A stretch of 64,000 bases of DNA. Source: Bryobacterales bacterium F-183. Its GTDB lineage: Bacteria; Acidobacteriota; Terriglobia; Bryobacterales; Bryobacteraceae. The stretch covers positions 2,108,001-2,172,000 of the forward strand of contig AP025252.1 in the NCBI GenBank assembly GCA_016865505.2. The letters run 5' to 3'. Under the pieces are notes generated by a model that was not told the origin of the DNA, did no database searches, and worked only from the letters and a program-made list of their open reading frames with translations. Below, one piece after another: positions 46,664 through 54,926 of the stretch (the stretch's first letter is position 1; each line of letters opens with the position of its first letter). The position numbers and the translations under genes are program-made.

Positions 46664-47392
46664 ATGAATCCCGTGCCTCGTGTTCGTGTGCAGTATCAGT
46701 TTCCCGGCGATGGACCGGGGTTTGTGCTTTTGGCTGTCCGTTGGATGTCGCTGAGCCTTGCCATGGCCTGCTTTGCCTGGGCGGCTTACGTGATTTACGA
46801 CCAGTATTCGTATCAGGACGAGGCCGATACGCTGTTTCAGCAGGCGATCCAGCACCAGGATGAGACGCCGGTTCCGGCGGCTCCCAGCGAGCCGGCACCC
46901 GCGAAAGAGCCTCCTGTCCTTTCGCAGATCAAGCGTCCTGTGGCTAAGTTGGAGATCCCAAGACTTGGGGTGGCCGGGTATGTCGAGGATGGGCTGGATT
47001 CCAAGACTCTACGTCGCGCGATTGGGCATGCGGCATGGAGCGCCCAACCCGGGCAGGATGGAAATGTCGTTATGGCTGCGCATCGGGATACGTTCTTTTC
47101 CGGACTGCGCGGTGTGAAGCTGGGCGATGCGGTGATGCTGCAGTCGCCTGAGCTGAAGAAGAAGCATCGGTATGTGGTGACCAAGATCTTTGTGGTGAAT
47201 CCTGAAGATACGTGGGTGATGCAACCGGTGGCGCAGAAGAAGATGCTGACGCTGATTACCTGCTATCCGTTCTCGTTCATTGGGCATGCGCCGCAGCGGC
47301 TGATTGTGCAGGGTCAGTTGATTGAGGATAAGGTCGCGCCGAAGGCTGTGAGGCAGAAGCGCAAGAGCCGGACGCGGCGGAACAGGATCTAG
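46664..47392 (+). CDS. Sortase (Gram-negative, class D/E-like)
   Basis: A 242-residue type II membrane protein: one N-terminal membrane segment (about 24-44), a Pro-rich spacer, and the sortase barrel. The catalytic triad is visible: His140 in VVMAAHRDTFFSGL, Cys200 in MLTLITCYPF and Arg212 in APQRLIVQG. Sortases cut at LPxTG-like motifs and join proteins to an amine nucleophile. The C-terminus ends in a strongly basic tail (RQKRKSRTRRNRI). Upstream genes encode the LPxTA-like tail protein and a VWA protein, likely its working partners. An AAGGAAG ribosome site precedes the ATG. Confidence 0.95.
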   Translation: MNPVPRVRVQYQFPGDGPGFVLLAVRWMSLSLAMACFAWAAYVIYDQYSYQDEADTLFQQAIQHQDETPVPAAPSEPAPAKEPPVLSQIKRPVAKLEIPRLGVAGYVEDGLDSKTLRRAIGHAAWSAQPGQDGNVVMAAHRDTFFSGLRGVKLGDAVMLQSPELKKKHRYVVTKIFVVNPEDTWVMQPVAQKKMLTLITCYPFSFIGHAPQRLIVQGQLIEDKVAPKAVRQKRKSRTRRNRI

Positions 47393-47394
47393 CG

Positions 47395-47598
47395 ATGAAG
47401 TGCGCCCACACCCTTTGTACGTGCGAGGCTTTGGCTGGTACGCGGTACTGCTGCGATGAATGTCAGCTTGCGCAGGAGCGCATCGAGAACGGCGAGGCTG
47501 CCGTACATGAGTGCCAGTGCCTGCACGCTGACTGCGCGAACATACCGGCGCCGGTTGAGGTCGAAGAAAGTGCGCTGCCGGAGTTAGCTCCGGCTTAG
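47395..47598 (+). CDS. Small cysteine-rich metallothionein-like protein
   Basis: A 67-residue protein with nine cysteines (3, 8, 10, 19, 20, 23, 40, 42, 47) and nearby histidines, arranged as C-x4-C-x-C, CC-x2-C and C-x-C-x4-C. This resembles bacterial metallothioneins that bind zinc, cadmium or copper in clusters. The C-terminal 20 residues are acidic and Pro-rich without cysteine. It follows the sortase stop by 2 bases, so it is co-transcribed or at least co-translated. Metal identity cannot be read from sequence. It converges with polA 3 bases away. Confidence 0.75.
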   Translation: MKCAHTLCTCEALAGTRYCCDECQLAQERIENGEAAVHECQCLHADCANIPAPVEVEESALPELAPA

Positions 47599-47600
47599 AC

Positions 47601-50162
47601 CTACTTGGCGTCCCGCCAATTCTCGCCTGCCCCGGTGTCCACCAAGAGTGGGACATTCAGCGGGTAGACGCTTTCCATTTCCTGCTTCACTAATTTTTGG
47701 ATCTCGTCGACCTCGTGCAGCGGGGACTCGAAGACGAGTTCGTCGTGCACCTGCAGCAGCATGCGGGTTTCGTATTGCTTGAGCTTGGCGGCGAGGCGGA
47801 TCATGGCGATCTTGATCAGGTCCGATGCGGTGCCCTGCAGCGGCGTGTTGACGGCCGTGCGTTCCGCGAAGCCTCGTGCCGAGGGGTTGCGCGAGTGCAT
47901 GTCCGGGATGGGGCGGAGTCGGCCGTGCAAGGTCCTGGCGACGCCGCTTTCGCGGACTTCTGCGATGGTGCGATCGATGAAGGTGCGTACGCCGGAATAA
48001 CGTTCAAAGTAGCTCTTGATGTAGCGGTCGGCCTCGCGACGATCGATGCCTAGGGTCTGGGCGAGGCCGAAAGAAGTCTGGCCGTATACGATGCCGAAGT
48101 TGACGGCTTTGGCGCTGCGGCGCATGTCCGGAGTGATCATGAGCGGAGGCACGCCGAGGACTTCCGCTGCGGTTCGCGTGTGGATGTCCTCACCGTTGCG
48201 GAAGGCTTCGACCAGTAACTTGTCGCCGGACATGTGGGCGAGGAGGCGGAGTTCGATCTGCGAGTAATCAGCAACGACCAGCTTCCAGCCTTCGCGTGGG
48301 ATAAAGGCACGGCGAATCTCGCGCCCGAGTTCGGTGCGGATGGGGATGTTCTGCAGATTGGGATTCGAGGACGAGAGGCGTCCAGTCGCGGCGCCGGTTT
48401 GGTTGAAGGTGGTGTGGACGCGGCCTGTTTCCTGGCGGATCAACGATGGGAGCGCGTCGGCATACGTACCTTTGAGCTTAGCGATCTGGCGGAATTCCAG
48501 GACTTTTGCCGCAATCGGATGTTCTTCGGCCAAGCCTTCGAGTACATCTGCAGCGGTGGAGATCTGCTTGCCCTTGCCGTACTTCACTGGCGTTGGGAGG
48601 CCCATGTCCTCAAACAAAACCTTACCGAGTTGTTGCGGCGAGTTGATGTTGAAGGTACGGCCCGACATCGCGTAGATTTCCGCCGAGAGCTTTTGGATTT
48701 CCTCATCCATGCGTGTGGAGAGGCGGCCGAGTTCGGACTGGTCGACACGAATGCCGATGCGTTCCATGTCCGCGAGGACGGGCGATAGCGGCAGGTCGAT
48801 TTCCTCATAGACCTTGCGCAATTCGGGCTTCAACTGCGACTTGAACTGGATGGTGAGGGTACGGACGCAGTCGGCTTGCTGTTCGAGGCCGGGTTCGAGT
48901 TTACGGTCGAGGTACTTTTCGGTGAGCGCGCTGAGGGAGCCGTTCGAAGGGTCTGCGGTGAGAAGGAACTCAAGCAGGCGGACGTCGTCCTGCCCTTTGG
49001 TTTCCGGGGCGAGGAGCAGGGCGGCCTTGAGATCGTGCGTGGTAGTGACTTTGTCGAGGAGGCCAGAGGCGGTGACGAGTTCAAGGTCCATGGAGCGGCC
49101 CTGGGCTTCCTCATGCGAGATGCCAGCGCGGACGGGTTCGAGCAGTGTCGCGGGGGAGATAACCATCGCGACGATGGAATCTGCAGGGATTGCGTCGGCA
49201 TAGGCTTTGGCATCGTCTACGGTCTCGATGATTGCGTAGTCACGCTCGCGTTTGTCCTCGCTGGCGCCGAGGTCCTTGATGAGGCTGAAGAATTCGAGTT
49301 CTTTGTAAAGGTCTTTGAGTTGGTCGATGTTGGCGGGCCCGCACTGGGCGGCCTGCAGGTCGAAGGGGATAGGGACGTCGCAGGCGATGGTGGCGAGGCG
49401 CTTTGAGAGTTCAATCTGTGTGCGGTTGTTCTGCAGGCTTTCGCGATACATCTTGCGTTCGACTTCTGCCGCGCGATCTAGGGCGGCTTCGACAGAGCCG
49501 AATTTGAGGATGATGTCCTTGGCGCCTTTGTCGCCGATGCCCGGCGCGCCGGGGATGTTGTCTACCGAATCGCCCTTGAGGGCCAGAAGGTCTGCAACTT
49601 GCGAGGGCTTGACGCCCATAAAGACTTCGGTCTGGATGGGGTTGTAGACAAAGTCGTCCTTCATAGGGTTGAGCATGGACACATGGTCGTTGACCAGTTG
49701 GAGCATGTCCTTGTCGCTCGAGACGATCATCACGTCGAGGCGGTGCTGTTCGACGGCAACTTTGGCGATGGTGCCGATGACGTCGTCCGCTTCATAGCCG
49801 GGGTACTTGAGGACGGGGATGGACATGGCCTCGAGCAGGCGCTGGACGTACGGGATTTGCTCGATGAGGTCTGGCGGGGGTTCGCTGCGATTGGCCTTGT
49901 AGTCTGCAAACTCAGCCTCGCGGAAAGTCTGGCCGCCGCCCTCGAAGATCGCGGCCATGTAATCCGGCTTGTGGTTTTTGAGAACGCGCCGGATCATGTT
50001 GACGAAGATGAAGACTGCCTCGGTCATCAGGCCGTTCTTGGTGCGCATGGGCGGCGCTCCGGTGCGGGCGCGGGCATGGTAGGCACGAAAGATAAAGCCG
50101 TAGGAGTCGACGAGGAACAGGCGTTTACGCTGGGGCACGAGGGTTGTCTTTATTATCGCCAA
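47601..50162 (-). CDS. polA: DNA polymerase I with degenerate proofreading domain
   Basis: An 853-residue polymerase. Residues 12-290 form the 5'-3' exonuclease (FLVDSYGFIFRAYHA, YEADDVIGTIA, VSSDKDMLQLV, GDSVDNIPGAPGIGDKGA). The middle domain (about 305-460) lacks the acidic residues of the 3'-5' exonuclease: where active enzymes have an Asp-x-Glu motif, this one reads SIVAMVISPAT. The polymerase domain (about 470-853) is intact: VVADYSQIELRLLAH, RRSAKAVNFGIVYG and LLQVHDELVFE. It fills gaps and removes RNA primers. The gene overlaps the upstream phosphatase gene by 10 bases. Confidence 0.96.
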   Translation of the reverse strand: MAIIKTTLVPQRKRLFLVDSYGFIFRAYHARARTGAPPMRTKNGLMTEAVFIFVNMIRRVLKNHKPDYMAAIFEGGGQTFREAEFADYKANRSEPPPDLIEQIPYVQRLLEAMSIPVLKYPGYEADDVIGTIAKVAVEQHRLDVMIVSSDKDMLQLVNDHVSMLNPMKDDFVYNPIQTEVFMGVKPSQVADLLALKGDSVDNIPGAPGIGDKGAKDIILKFGSVEAALDRAAEVERKMYRESLQNNRTQIELSKRLATIACDVPIPFDLQAAQCGPANIDQLKDLYKELEFFSLIKDLGASEDKRERDYAIIETVDDAKAYADAIPADSIVAMVISPATLLEPVRAGISHEEAQGRSMDLELVTASGLLDKVTTTHDLKAALLLAPETKGQDDVRLLEFLLTADPSNGSLSALTEKYLDRKLEPGLEQQADCVRTLTIQFKSQLKPELRKVYEEIDLPLSPVLADMERIGIRVDQSELGRLSTRMDEEIQKLSAEIYAMSGRTFNINSPQQLGKVLFEDMGLPTPVKYGKGKQISTAADVLEGLAEEHPIAAKVLEFRQIAKLKGTYADALPSLIRQETGRVHTTFNQTGAATGRLSSSNPNLQNIPIRTELGREIRRAFIPREGWKLVVADYSQIELRLLAHMSGDKLLVEAFRNGEDIHTRTAAEVLGVPPLMITPDMRRSAKAVNFGIVYGQTSFGLAQTLGIDRREADRYIKSYFERYSGVRTFIDRTIAEVRESGVARTLHGRLRPIPDMHSRNPSARGFAERTAVNTPLQGTASDLIKIAMIRLAAKLKQYETRMLLQVHDELVFESPLHEVDEIQKLVKQEMESVYPLNVPLLVDTGAGENWRDAK

Positions 50163-50821
50163 GTGAGTAGCGAGGCTTGTCCTTCGAGATGCGGGACTGT
50201 GTTAAAGACATCGAGGCTGCAGCGGTCTGGATTGGCTGTCGAGAATGTGAACTCGGTGAGTGACGTGTTGCGGACGCGCCAGTTGAGGTCGAGGAAGGTC
50301 TTGTTTGGGGCGTTGAGTGTTTGCTGTACGCAGAGGCCGATGGGGCCGCCTGAGGTGAAGACGGCGATCCGTGTCGCGCCGCAGCTTTTTGCTGTTTGGA
50401 AGGCGCTGCTGACGCGGGATTGGAAGGATACGAAGGGTTCGACGACGGGGTGGTGTACGGTGCCCGAGAGCCAGGCTTCCATGACCGGTTCGAACATGCG
50501 CTGGAACGTCCGGTTGTCTTTCGGGCTTTGTTGGTAGGCGAGCCAGCGAGGGTCCTGCGGGTTGGCGTAGGTCAACTGTGCAAGTAGCGCGATGATGCCG
50601 GTGGCGTCGTACTCGTTCCAGCCGGGGTCCTCGATGGCGTTGGGGTAGCCTGCGGCTTCGGCTGTTTCGCGATGGCGGCGGAGGGAGCCACGGAAGGCGA
50701 TGTCGTACGGTGGATTTGCGCTAAGGGAGCGTGCCTGCTGCCAGCCGAGGTCTGTGAGACGGTCTGAGTCCTGTTCGAAGGCGTGAGCCTGGCCGTGGCG
50801 GATGAGGGTGATGGTGCTCAT
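50153..50821 (-). CDS. Histidine phosphatase (phosphoglycerate mutase-like) family protein
   Basis: A 222-residue protein beginning ITLIRHGQAHA, the catalytic RHG motif with the phospho-accepting His. A second conserved region with a Gly-rich turn (IAVFTSGGPIG) replaces the usual GHG, so the second catalytic His may be missing or shifted. Family members dephosphorylate sugar phosphates, proteins or nucleotides. It overlaps the sigma-factor gene upstream by 4 bases and polA downstream by 10, which suggests translational coupling in one long minus-strand operon. Confidence 0.85.
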   Translation of the reverse strand: MSTITLIRHGQAHAFEQDSDRLTDLGWQQARSLSANPPYDIAFRGSLRRHRETAEAAGYPNAIEDPGWNEYDATGIIALLAQLTYANPQDPRWLAYQQSPKDNRTFQRMFEPVMEAWLSGTVHHPVVEPFVSFQSRVSSAFQTAKSCGATRIAVFTSGGPIGLCVQQTLNAPNKTFLDLNWRVRNTSLTEFTFSTANPDRCSLDVFNTVPHLEGQASLLTWR

Positions 50822-52068
50822 TTGGGGGTCGCTCGTTGGAGCAGGACTTCACGCTCGCGTTCGTTGCGTGTAAGTGCGGCGGCTTCGAGGAAGGCGTCGC
50901 GCGCTTCGTCGAGGCGGCCGAGGCGTTCGAGAAACTCGCCCCGTACGCTGGGGAGCAGGTGGTAGCCGGCAAGCGCGGGATGGCCGGCAAGTGCGTCGGC
51001 GAGGTCGAGGCCGGCTTGGGGTCCGAAGGCCATGCCGGCGGCGACGGCGCGATTGAGTTCGACCACCGGCGAGGGCGCGACATCGGCGAGTTGGGCGTAG
51101 AGTTGGGCGATGCGTACCCAGTCCGTCTGATCGGCAATGTTGGCCCGGGCGTGGCAGGCGGCGATGGCGGCCTGGAGTTGGTAGGGTCCGGGATGGCCGT
51201 TGTCGAGACGGCTCGCTTGGTCCAGTGAAGCGAGACCGCGTTGGATGAGAACCCGGTCCCAACGGGTGCGGTTCTGGTCGAGCAGCAGGATGGGTGTGCC
51301 GTCCGGTTTGGTGCGTGCGGGCATGCGGGACGCTTGGAGGTCCAGGAGTGCGGCGAGGCCTTGTACCTCGGGTTCCTGGGGAGCGAGGCCGACGAGGATA
51401 CGGGCGAGACGCTGCGCGTCTTTGCAGAGTTCGGGGCGCATCCAGTCTTCTCCGGCGGTGGCGGAGTAGCCTTCGTTGAAGATCAGGTAAATGGCTTCGA
51501 GCACCATGGGGAGGCGCGCCTGGCGATCTTCTCCACGCGGGAGTTCGAAGGTGGCTTGCGCTTCGGCCAAGGTACGTTTGGCGCGTACGAGGCGCTGGGC
51601 GACCGTTGGTTCACTGGTCAAGTACGCGCGGGCGATTTCCGCTGTTGTGAGTCCACCGAGAAGGCGTAGGGTGAGGGCGACACGAGCCTCGCGCGAGAGC
51701 ACCGGGTGACAGGCGATGAACATGAGTCGCAGGACGTCGTCGCCAACGTCGTCGTCGAGGTCGGGCAGGTTGGCGCTGCTGTGGGTTTGCGCGTTGGTGT
51801 CGAGCGGTGTGAGGCGTTTGGTTTTGCGAAAGTGGTCGAGCGCGCGATTGCGTGCGACGGTGAGGAGCCAGGCTCCAGGGTTACGCGGGATGCCTGTGGC
51901 CGGCCATTGGGATAGCGCGGCCACGAAGGCTTCCTGCGCGAACTCTTCGGCGAGGTCGACGTCGCGCAACATGCGTACAAGAGACGCGAGGATGCGGACG
52001 GATTCGATTCGCCAGACGGCTTCGACTTCAGCGGAAAGATGGGACGTTGCTGCAGAGACTGCACTCAC
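50818..52068 (-). CDS. ECF sigma factor, ECF42-like with C-terminal extension
   Basis: A 416-residue protein: sigma region 2 at about 20-90 (EEFAQEAFVAALSQWP, WLLTVARNRALDHFRK), region 4 at about 115-170 (LTLRLLGGLTTAEIARAYLTSEPTVAQRLVRAKRTL), then a long C-terminal extension of about 230 residues with helical repeats (DUF6596-like, SATAGEDWMRPELCKDAQRL). This arrangement is characteristic of group ECF42 sigma factors, which are not paired with a classic anti-sigma factor but with a YCII/DGPF protein. Such a gene is immediately upstream (22 bases). The signal sensed is not known. Confidence 0.93.
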   Translation of the reverse strand: MSAVSAATSHLSAEVEAVWRIESVRILASLVRMLRDVDLAEEFAQEAFVAALSQWPATGIPRNPGAWLLTVARNRALDHFRKTKRLTPLDTNAQTHSSANLPDLDDDVGDDVLRLMFIACHPVLSREARVALTLRLLGGLTTAEIARAYLTSEPTVAQRLVRAKRTLAEAQATFELPRGEDRQARLPMVLEAIYLIFNEGYSATAGEDWMRPELCKDAQRLARILVGLAPQEPEVQGLAALLDLQASRMPARTKPDGTPILLLDQNRTRWDRVLIQRGLASLDQASRLDNGHPGPYQLQAAIAACHARANIADQTDWVRIAQLYAQLADVAPSPVVELNRAVAAGMAFGPQAGLDLADALAGHPALAGYHLLPSVRGEFLERLGRLDEARDAFLEAAALTRNEREREVLLQRATPK

Positions 52069-52090
52069 CTTTCCGATGATGACACCGGGA

Positions 52091-52531
52091 TCAGGAGGTC
52101 TGCTGGTTGTTGCGCTTGTCTACGGCTTCGCGCTGGCGTTCTTCCTGTTCGCGGAGCTCGGGAGTGAGCATGGGTCCGAAGTCTTCCATCGACATGATCT
52201 GGCGGATCTCAATTTCAGATTCGACAGGCATGGGGTTGGGGCAACGCTTGACCCATTCGATGGCTTCCTGCAGGGATTTGACTTCCCAGATCCAGTAGCC
52301 GGCGATGAGTTCTTTGGTTTCGGCGAAAGGGCCGTCGATGACAGTACGGTTGGTGCCGCTGAACTTGACGCGGACGCCTTTGGAGCTGGGGTGGAGGCCT
52401 TCTCCGGCGAGCATAATGCCGGCCTTGATGAGTTCGTCGTTGAACGCGCCCATCTCCTCCATCAACTTCATATCGGGCGGGGCGCCGGCTTCCGATTCCT
52501 TTGTCGCTTTAACGATCACCATGAAACGCAT
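52091..52531 (-). CDS. YCII-related DGPF-domain protein
   Basis: A 146-residue protein of the YCII family with the marker DGPFAETKELIAGYWIWEVKS and an N-terminal FMVIVKATKESEAG. The DGPF motif names the subgroup that co-occurs with ECF42 sigma factors; here it lies 22 bases upstream of that sigma-factor gene. It probably modulates or is controlled by the sigma factor. ATG 52531 starts at the conserved MRFMVIVKA. A GAGGAG ribosome site precedes the ATG. The upstream frame to 52612 is not family-like. Confidence 0.92.
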   Translation of the reverse strand: MRFMVIVKATKESEAGAPPDMKLMEEMGAFNDELIKAGIMLAGEGLHPSSKGVRVKFSGTNRTVIDGPFAETKELIAGYWIWEVKSLQEAIEWVKRCPNPMPVESEIEIRQIMSMEDFGPMLTPELREQEERQREAVDKRNNQQTS

Positions 52532-52645
52532 AGGGGGTAGTTTCTCCTCGTTTTGACTCGCTGCGGCGCAGATTGTTACCGCCGCACTCATTGGTACGGC
52601 GTACGAGGGCACGTGAAATCGACAGGGAGCGGAGAAAAATTCTTG

Positions 52646-53047
52646 TTAGCTGGCGGGGGTGGCGTCCTGATATTCGGACCAATCGCCAGAGTCGACGCGC
52701 TTCTTGCCGGTGGGGGAGAAGCGATAGACGTACACCCAGGCGTCGACTTCGCCTTCTGGGCCTTTTACCGTACGCTTCAAGCGTTCGAATTCGATGTCTT
52801 CGTACTTGTCGAGCTTCTTGATGACCGCGGTAGTGACCGAGTAGAGATCGCCGAGGACGGTACCCGCTCCGTCGACGAAGCCGGGGTAGCCGGAGAGGAC
52901 AATCAGACGTCCTTCCGCGGTCGCCGGGCCTATAAAAGTGCCATTCATCTCCAGGAAGCGCGCGTACTCAGTGCCGATGCCTTGGCGGGATTGGGCGCTC
53001 TGTTTGGTGCCTTTCCGCAAAGATCCGTAGACGAAGAGATATTCCAT
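52646..53047 (-). CDS. Gamma-glutamylcyclotransferase-like (AIG2/GGCT) protein
   Basis: A 133-residue protein with the family start EYLFVYGSLRKG (the glycine loop that binds the gamma-glutamyl group) and the catalytic Glu region LDKYEDIEFERLKRTV. The fold is the small BtrG/GGCT barrel. These enzymes form 5-oxoproline from gamma-glutamyl amines or peptides, but the bacterial substrates vary. It is a single gene between the YCII gene and the hydrolase gene, 20 bases from the latter. Confidence 0.88.
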   Translation of the reverse strand: MEYLFVYGSLRKGTKQSAQSRQGIGTEYARFLEMNGTFIGPATAEGRLIVLSGYPGFVDGAGTVLGDLYSVTTAVIKKLDKYEDIEFERLKRTVKGPEGEVDAWVYVYRFSPTGKKRVDSGDWSEYQDATPAS

Positions 53048-53066
53048 GGAGAACCTTTATTCTAAT

Positions 53067-54926
53067 CTATCGTTTTGCCTGTAGCCATTTGTCGAGGAAC
53101 GGTATCGCTTCTGCACCGTCGATGCGGTGTGGGCCATTGAACAGAGCGAGGCCGGTACGGTCGCCCCAGCCTTGCTCGTCGTAGTAGCGTTTCACCTTGG
53201 CAAACTCGTAGGCGACCCACTCGTCGACACCCACGCCGTCGCGGTGGCCGCGTTCGACCAGGAACGCGCGGGGCGCGATGAGCATTGCCATTTCTGCGTG
53301 GTTGGTGAGGTTCGCCAGGCCGTACTCGAGGATTTCATACTCGGGCGTAAACATGTAGCTGTACGGCGCGTTGACGGTGGTGAGCTTGTAGATCCACTCG
53401 TTGAAGTCCCCAGAGCAGACGACGGCGCGGAACTGCGGCATCAGGGCAGGGATACGAAGAGCCGTCTTGCCGCCGTAGGAGAGGCCGTAGAAGCCGAGAC
53501 GGTCCATGTCCGCTTGTGTTTCGAGGGCGAGGACGTCGAGCATTTTTTCGTACTGCGCGAGGATGAACGAGTACAGCGACAGGCCGAGGGGGTTGCCGTG
53601 GCGAACGATGGTACGGAAGGCGGCGTCCATGCCGGTGTACGGGTTCTGCGGGACGTAAACGATGTAGCCGCGGTCGGCGAGGGTGGCGGCGACGTTGCGG
53701 TAGACCTCCTGTTCGCGGGTTCCGGCAGGTTGCAGGAACATGTGTTGCGGGCGGCCGTGGAGGCCATGCTGTACGACGACTACGGGTCGCTTCTCGCCGG
53801 CAGGGATGCCTTTGGGGACGAGCAGGACGCCGTATGCAAAGACGTCCGGCAGGACATCGAACTGCATTTCATAGCCGGTGAAGTTGGGGGTCTCGTAGGA
53901 TTGCTTGCGACGGATGTTGAGCGGGATTGCGGACTTGGGGATGCGGCCGAGGACGTCGTTCCAGAGTGAGTCGCGGATGGCGTCCTTGGTGGTTTTGGCC
54001 CAGACGTTGTCGCGAATGCGTTCTGACTTGGCGATCTGCTTTTGGTTGAAGTCCTGGATCTCCTGGAACTGGCGCCGCATGCGGGCTTTGGGGTCGGCGA
54101 GCGGGATGTCGAGGAGGGCTTTGGTCTCCGGGAATGCTGGGAGTGGCGCGATGTTTGAGGCTTGGCGGATCTTCCAGATGTTGCGGTCGATGGGTTCTTC
54201 GGCGATGTTCGAACGATCCCAGGGGTAGTTGTTGCCGAAGGCTTTTGTGATGCGCTTGTCGAGCGCTTTGGCGTACGCTGCGATGGCTGCTCCGTCGCCG
54301 ATGCCGTAGGCGGAAACGGGCACTGTGGTGGACTGTGTGGCGAACCAATCTACTGCGGCGAGGACCTTTTGCACTTCGTAGCCGATGAGGTGGCGGCCGA
54401 GCGGGAAGGACATCCGGTAGAGGAATTCGCGGTGCGATTGACGTGTGGTCTTGCCGAGTTCCGGGTTGCCGGACCACTTGCTTTCGCGATCGATCAGGAC
54501 TGGGATGAGTACGAGAGCGCCGCTGGCGGCTTTGCTCTGCATCGCGGCGAACTGTTCCGGTTGCATGCCTGCGTCCGGGATGGCGACGATGTGTTCGCGT
54601 ATGGGTCCTGTGGGTTGGAGCAGGAGGCCTTCGGCGGTGATGCCGTCCAGTACGGGCCAGCGTACAGCGTAGGCTTTGAAGCTTTTGTGTGTGGCTCGGA
54701 GCGCGGGTGTTTGCAGGCTGCCGGTGAGATCGAGGTCCTGCGTTTGGGAGACGCGTGGGTCGACGACGCCGAGGATATGCGCGAGGTCCTGCGGGGCGGG
54801 CGCGGGCTTTTGCGCTTTGAGGTAGCGCAGGATGCCCGCGATCATGTCGGCCGCGGGGTCGGGGTTCGGCTTGTCCCAAACAGCTTGGGCTTGGAGCGCG
54901 ACGCAGAGCGCTAAGGCGGTGATCAC
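53067..54926 (-). CDS. Secreted alpha/beta hydrolase (dienelactone-hydrolase-like)
   Basis: A 619-residue secreted hydrolase. GTG 54926 is chosen as start because it overlaps the upstream stop in a GTGA junction and gives the signal peptide VITALALCVALQAQA directly. The catalytic nucleophile is in FYGLSYGGKTALR; an oxyanion-forming HGLHGRPQH and the C-terminal RGHRDGVGVDEWV with Asp and His complete a possible triad. The N-terminal third resembles the first half of a second hydrolase-like domain. Family members act on carboxylic esters of sugars or xenobiotics. It is the second gene of an operon with the Gfo/Idh/MocA oxidoreductase. Confidence 0.82.
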   Translation of the reverse strand: MITALALCVALQAQAVWDKPNPDPAADMIAGILRYLKAQKPAPAPQDLAHILGVVDPRVSQTQDLDLTGSLQTPALRATHKSFKAYAVRWPVLDGITAEGLLLQPTGPIREHIVAIPDAGMQPEQFAAMQSKAASGALVLIPVLIDRESKWSGNPELGKTTRQSHREFLYRMSFPLGRHLIGYEVQKVLAAVDWFATQSTTVPVSAYGIGDGAAIAAYAKALDKRITKAFGNNYPWDRSNIAEEPIDRNIWKIRQASNIAPLPAFPETKALLDIPLADPKARMRRQFQEIQDFNQKQIAKSERIRDNVWAKTTKDAIRDSLWNDVLGRIPKSAIPLNIRRKQSYETPNFTGYEMQFDVLPDVFAYGVLLVPKGIPAGEKRPVVVVQHGLHGRPQHMFLQPAGTREQEVYRNVAATLADRGYIVYVPQNPYTGMDAAFRTIVRHGNPLGLSLYSFILAQYEKMLDVLALETQADMDRLGFYGLSYGGKTALRIPALMPQFRAVVCSGDFNEWIYKLTTVNAPYSYMFTPEYEILEYGLANLTNHAEMAMLIAPRAFLVERGHRDGVGVDEWVAYEFAKVKRYYDEQGWGDRTGLALFNGPHRIDGAEAIPFLDKWLQAKR

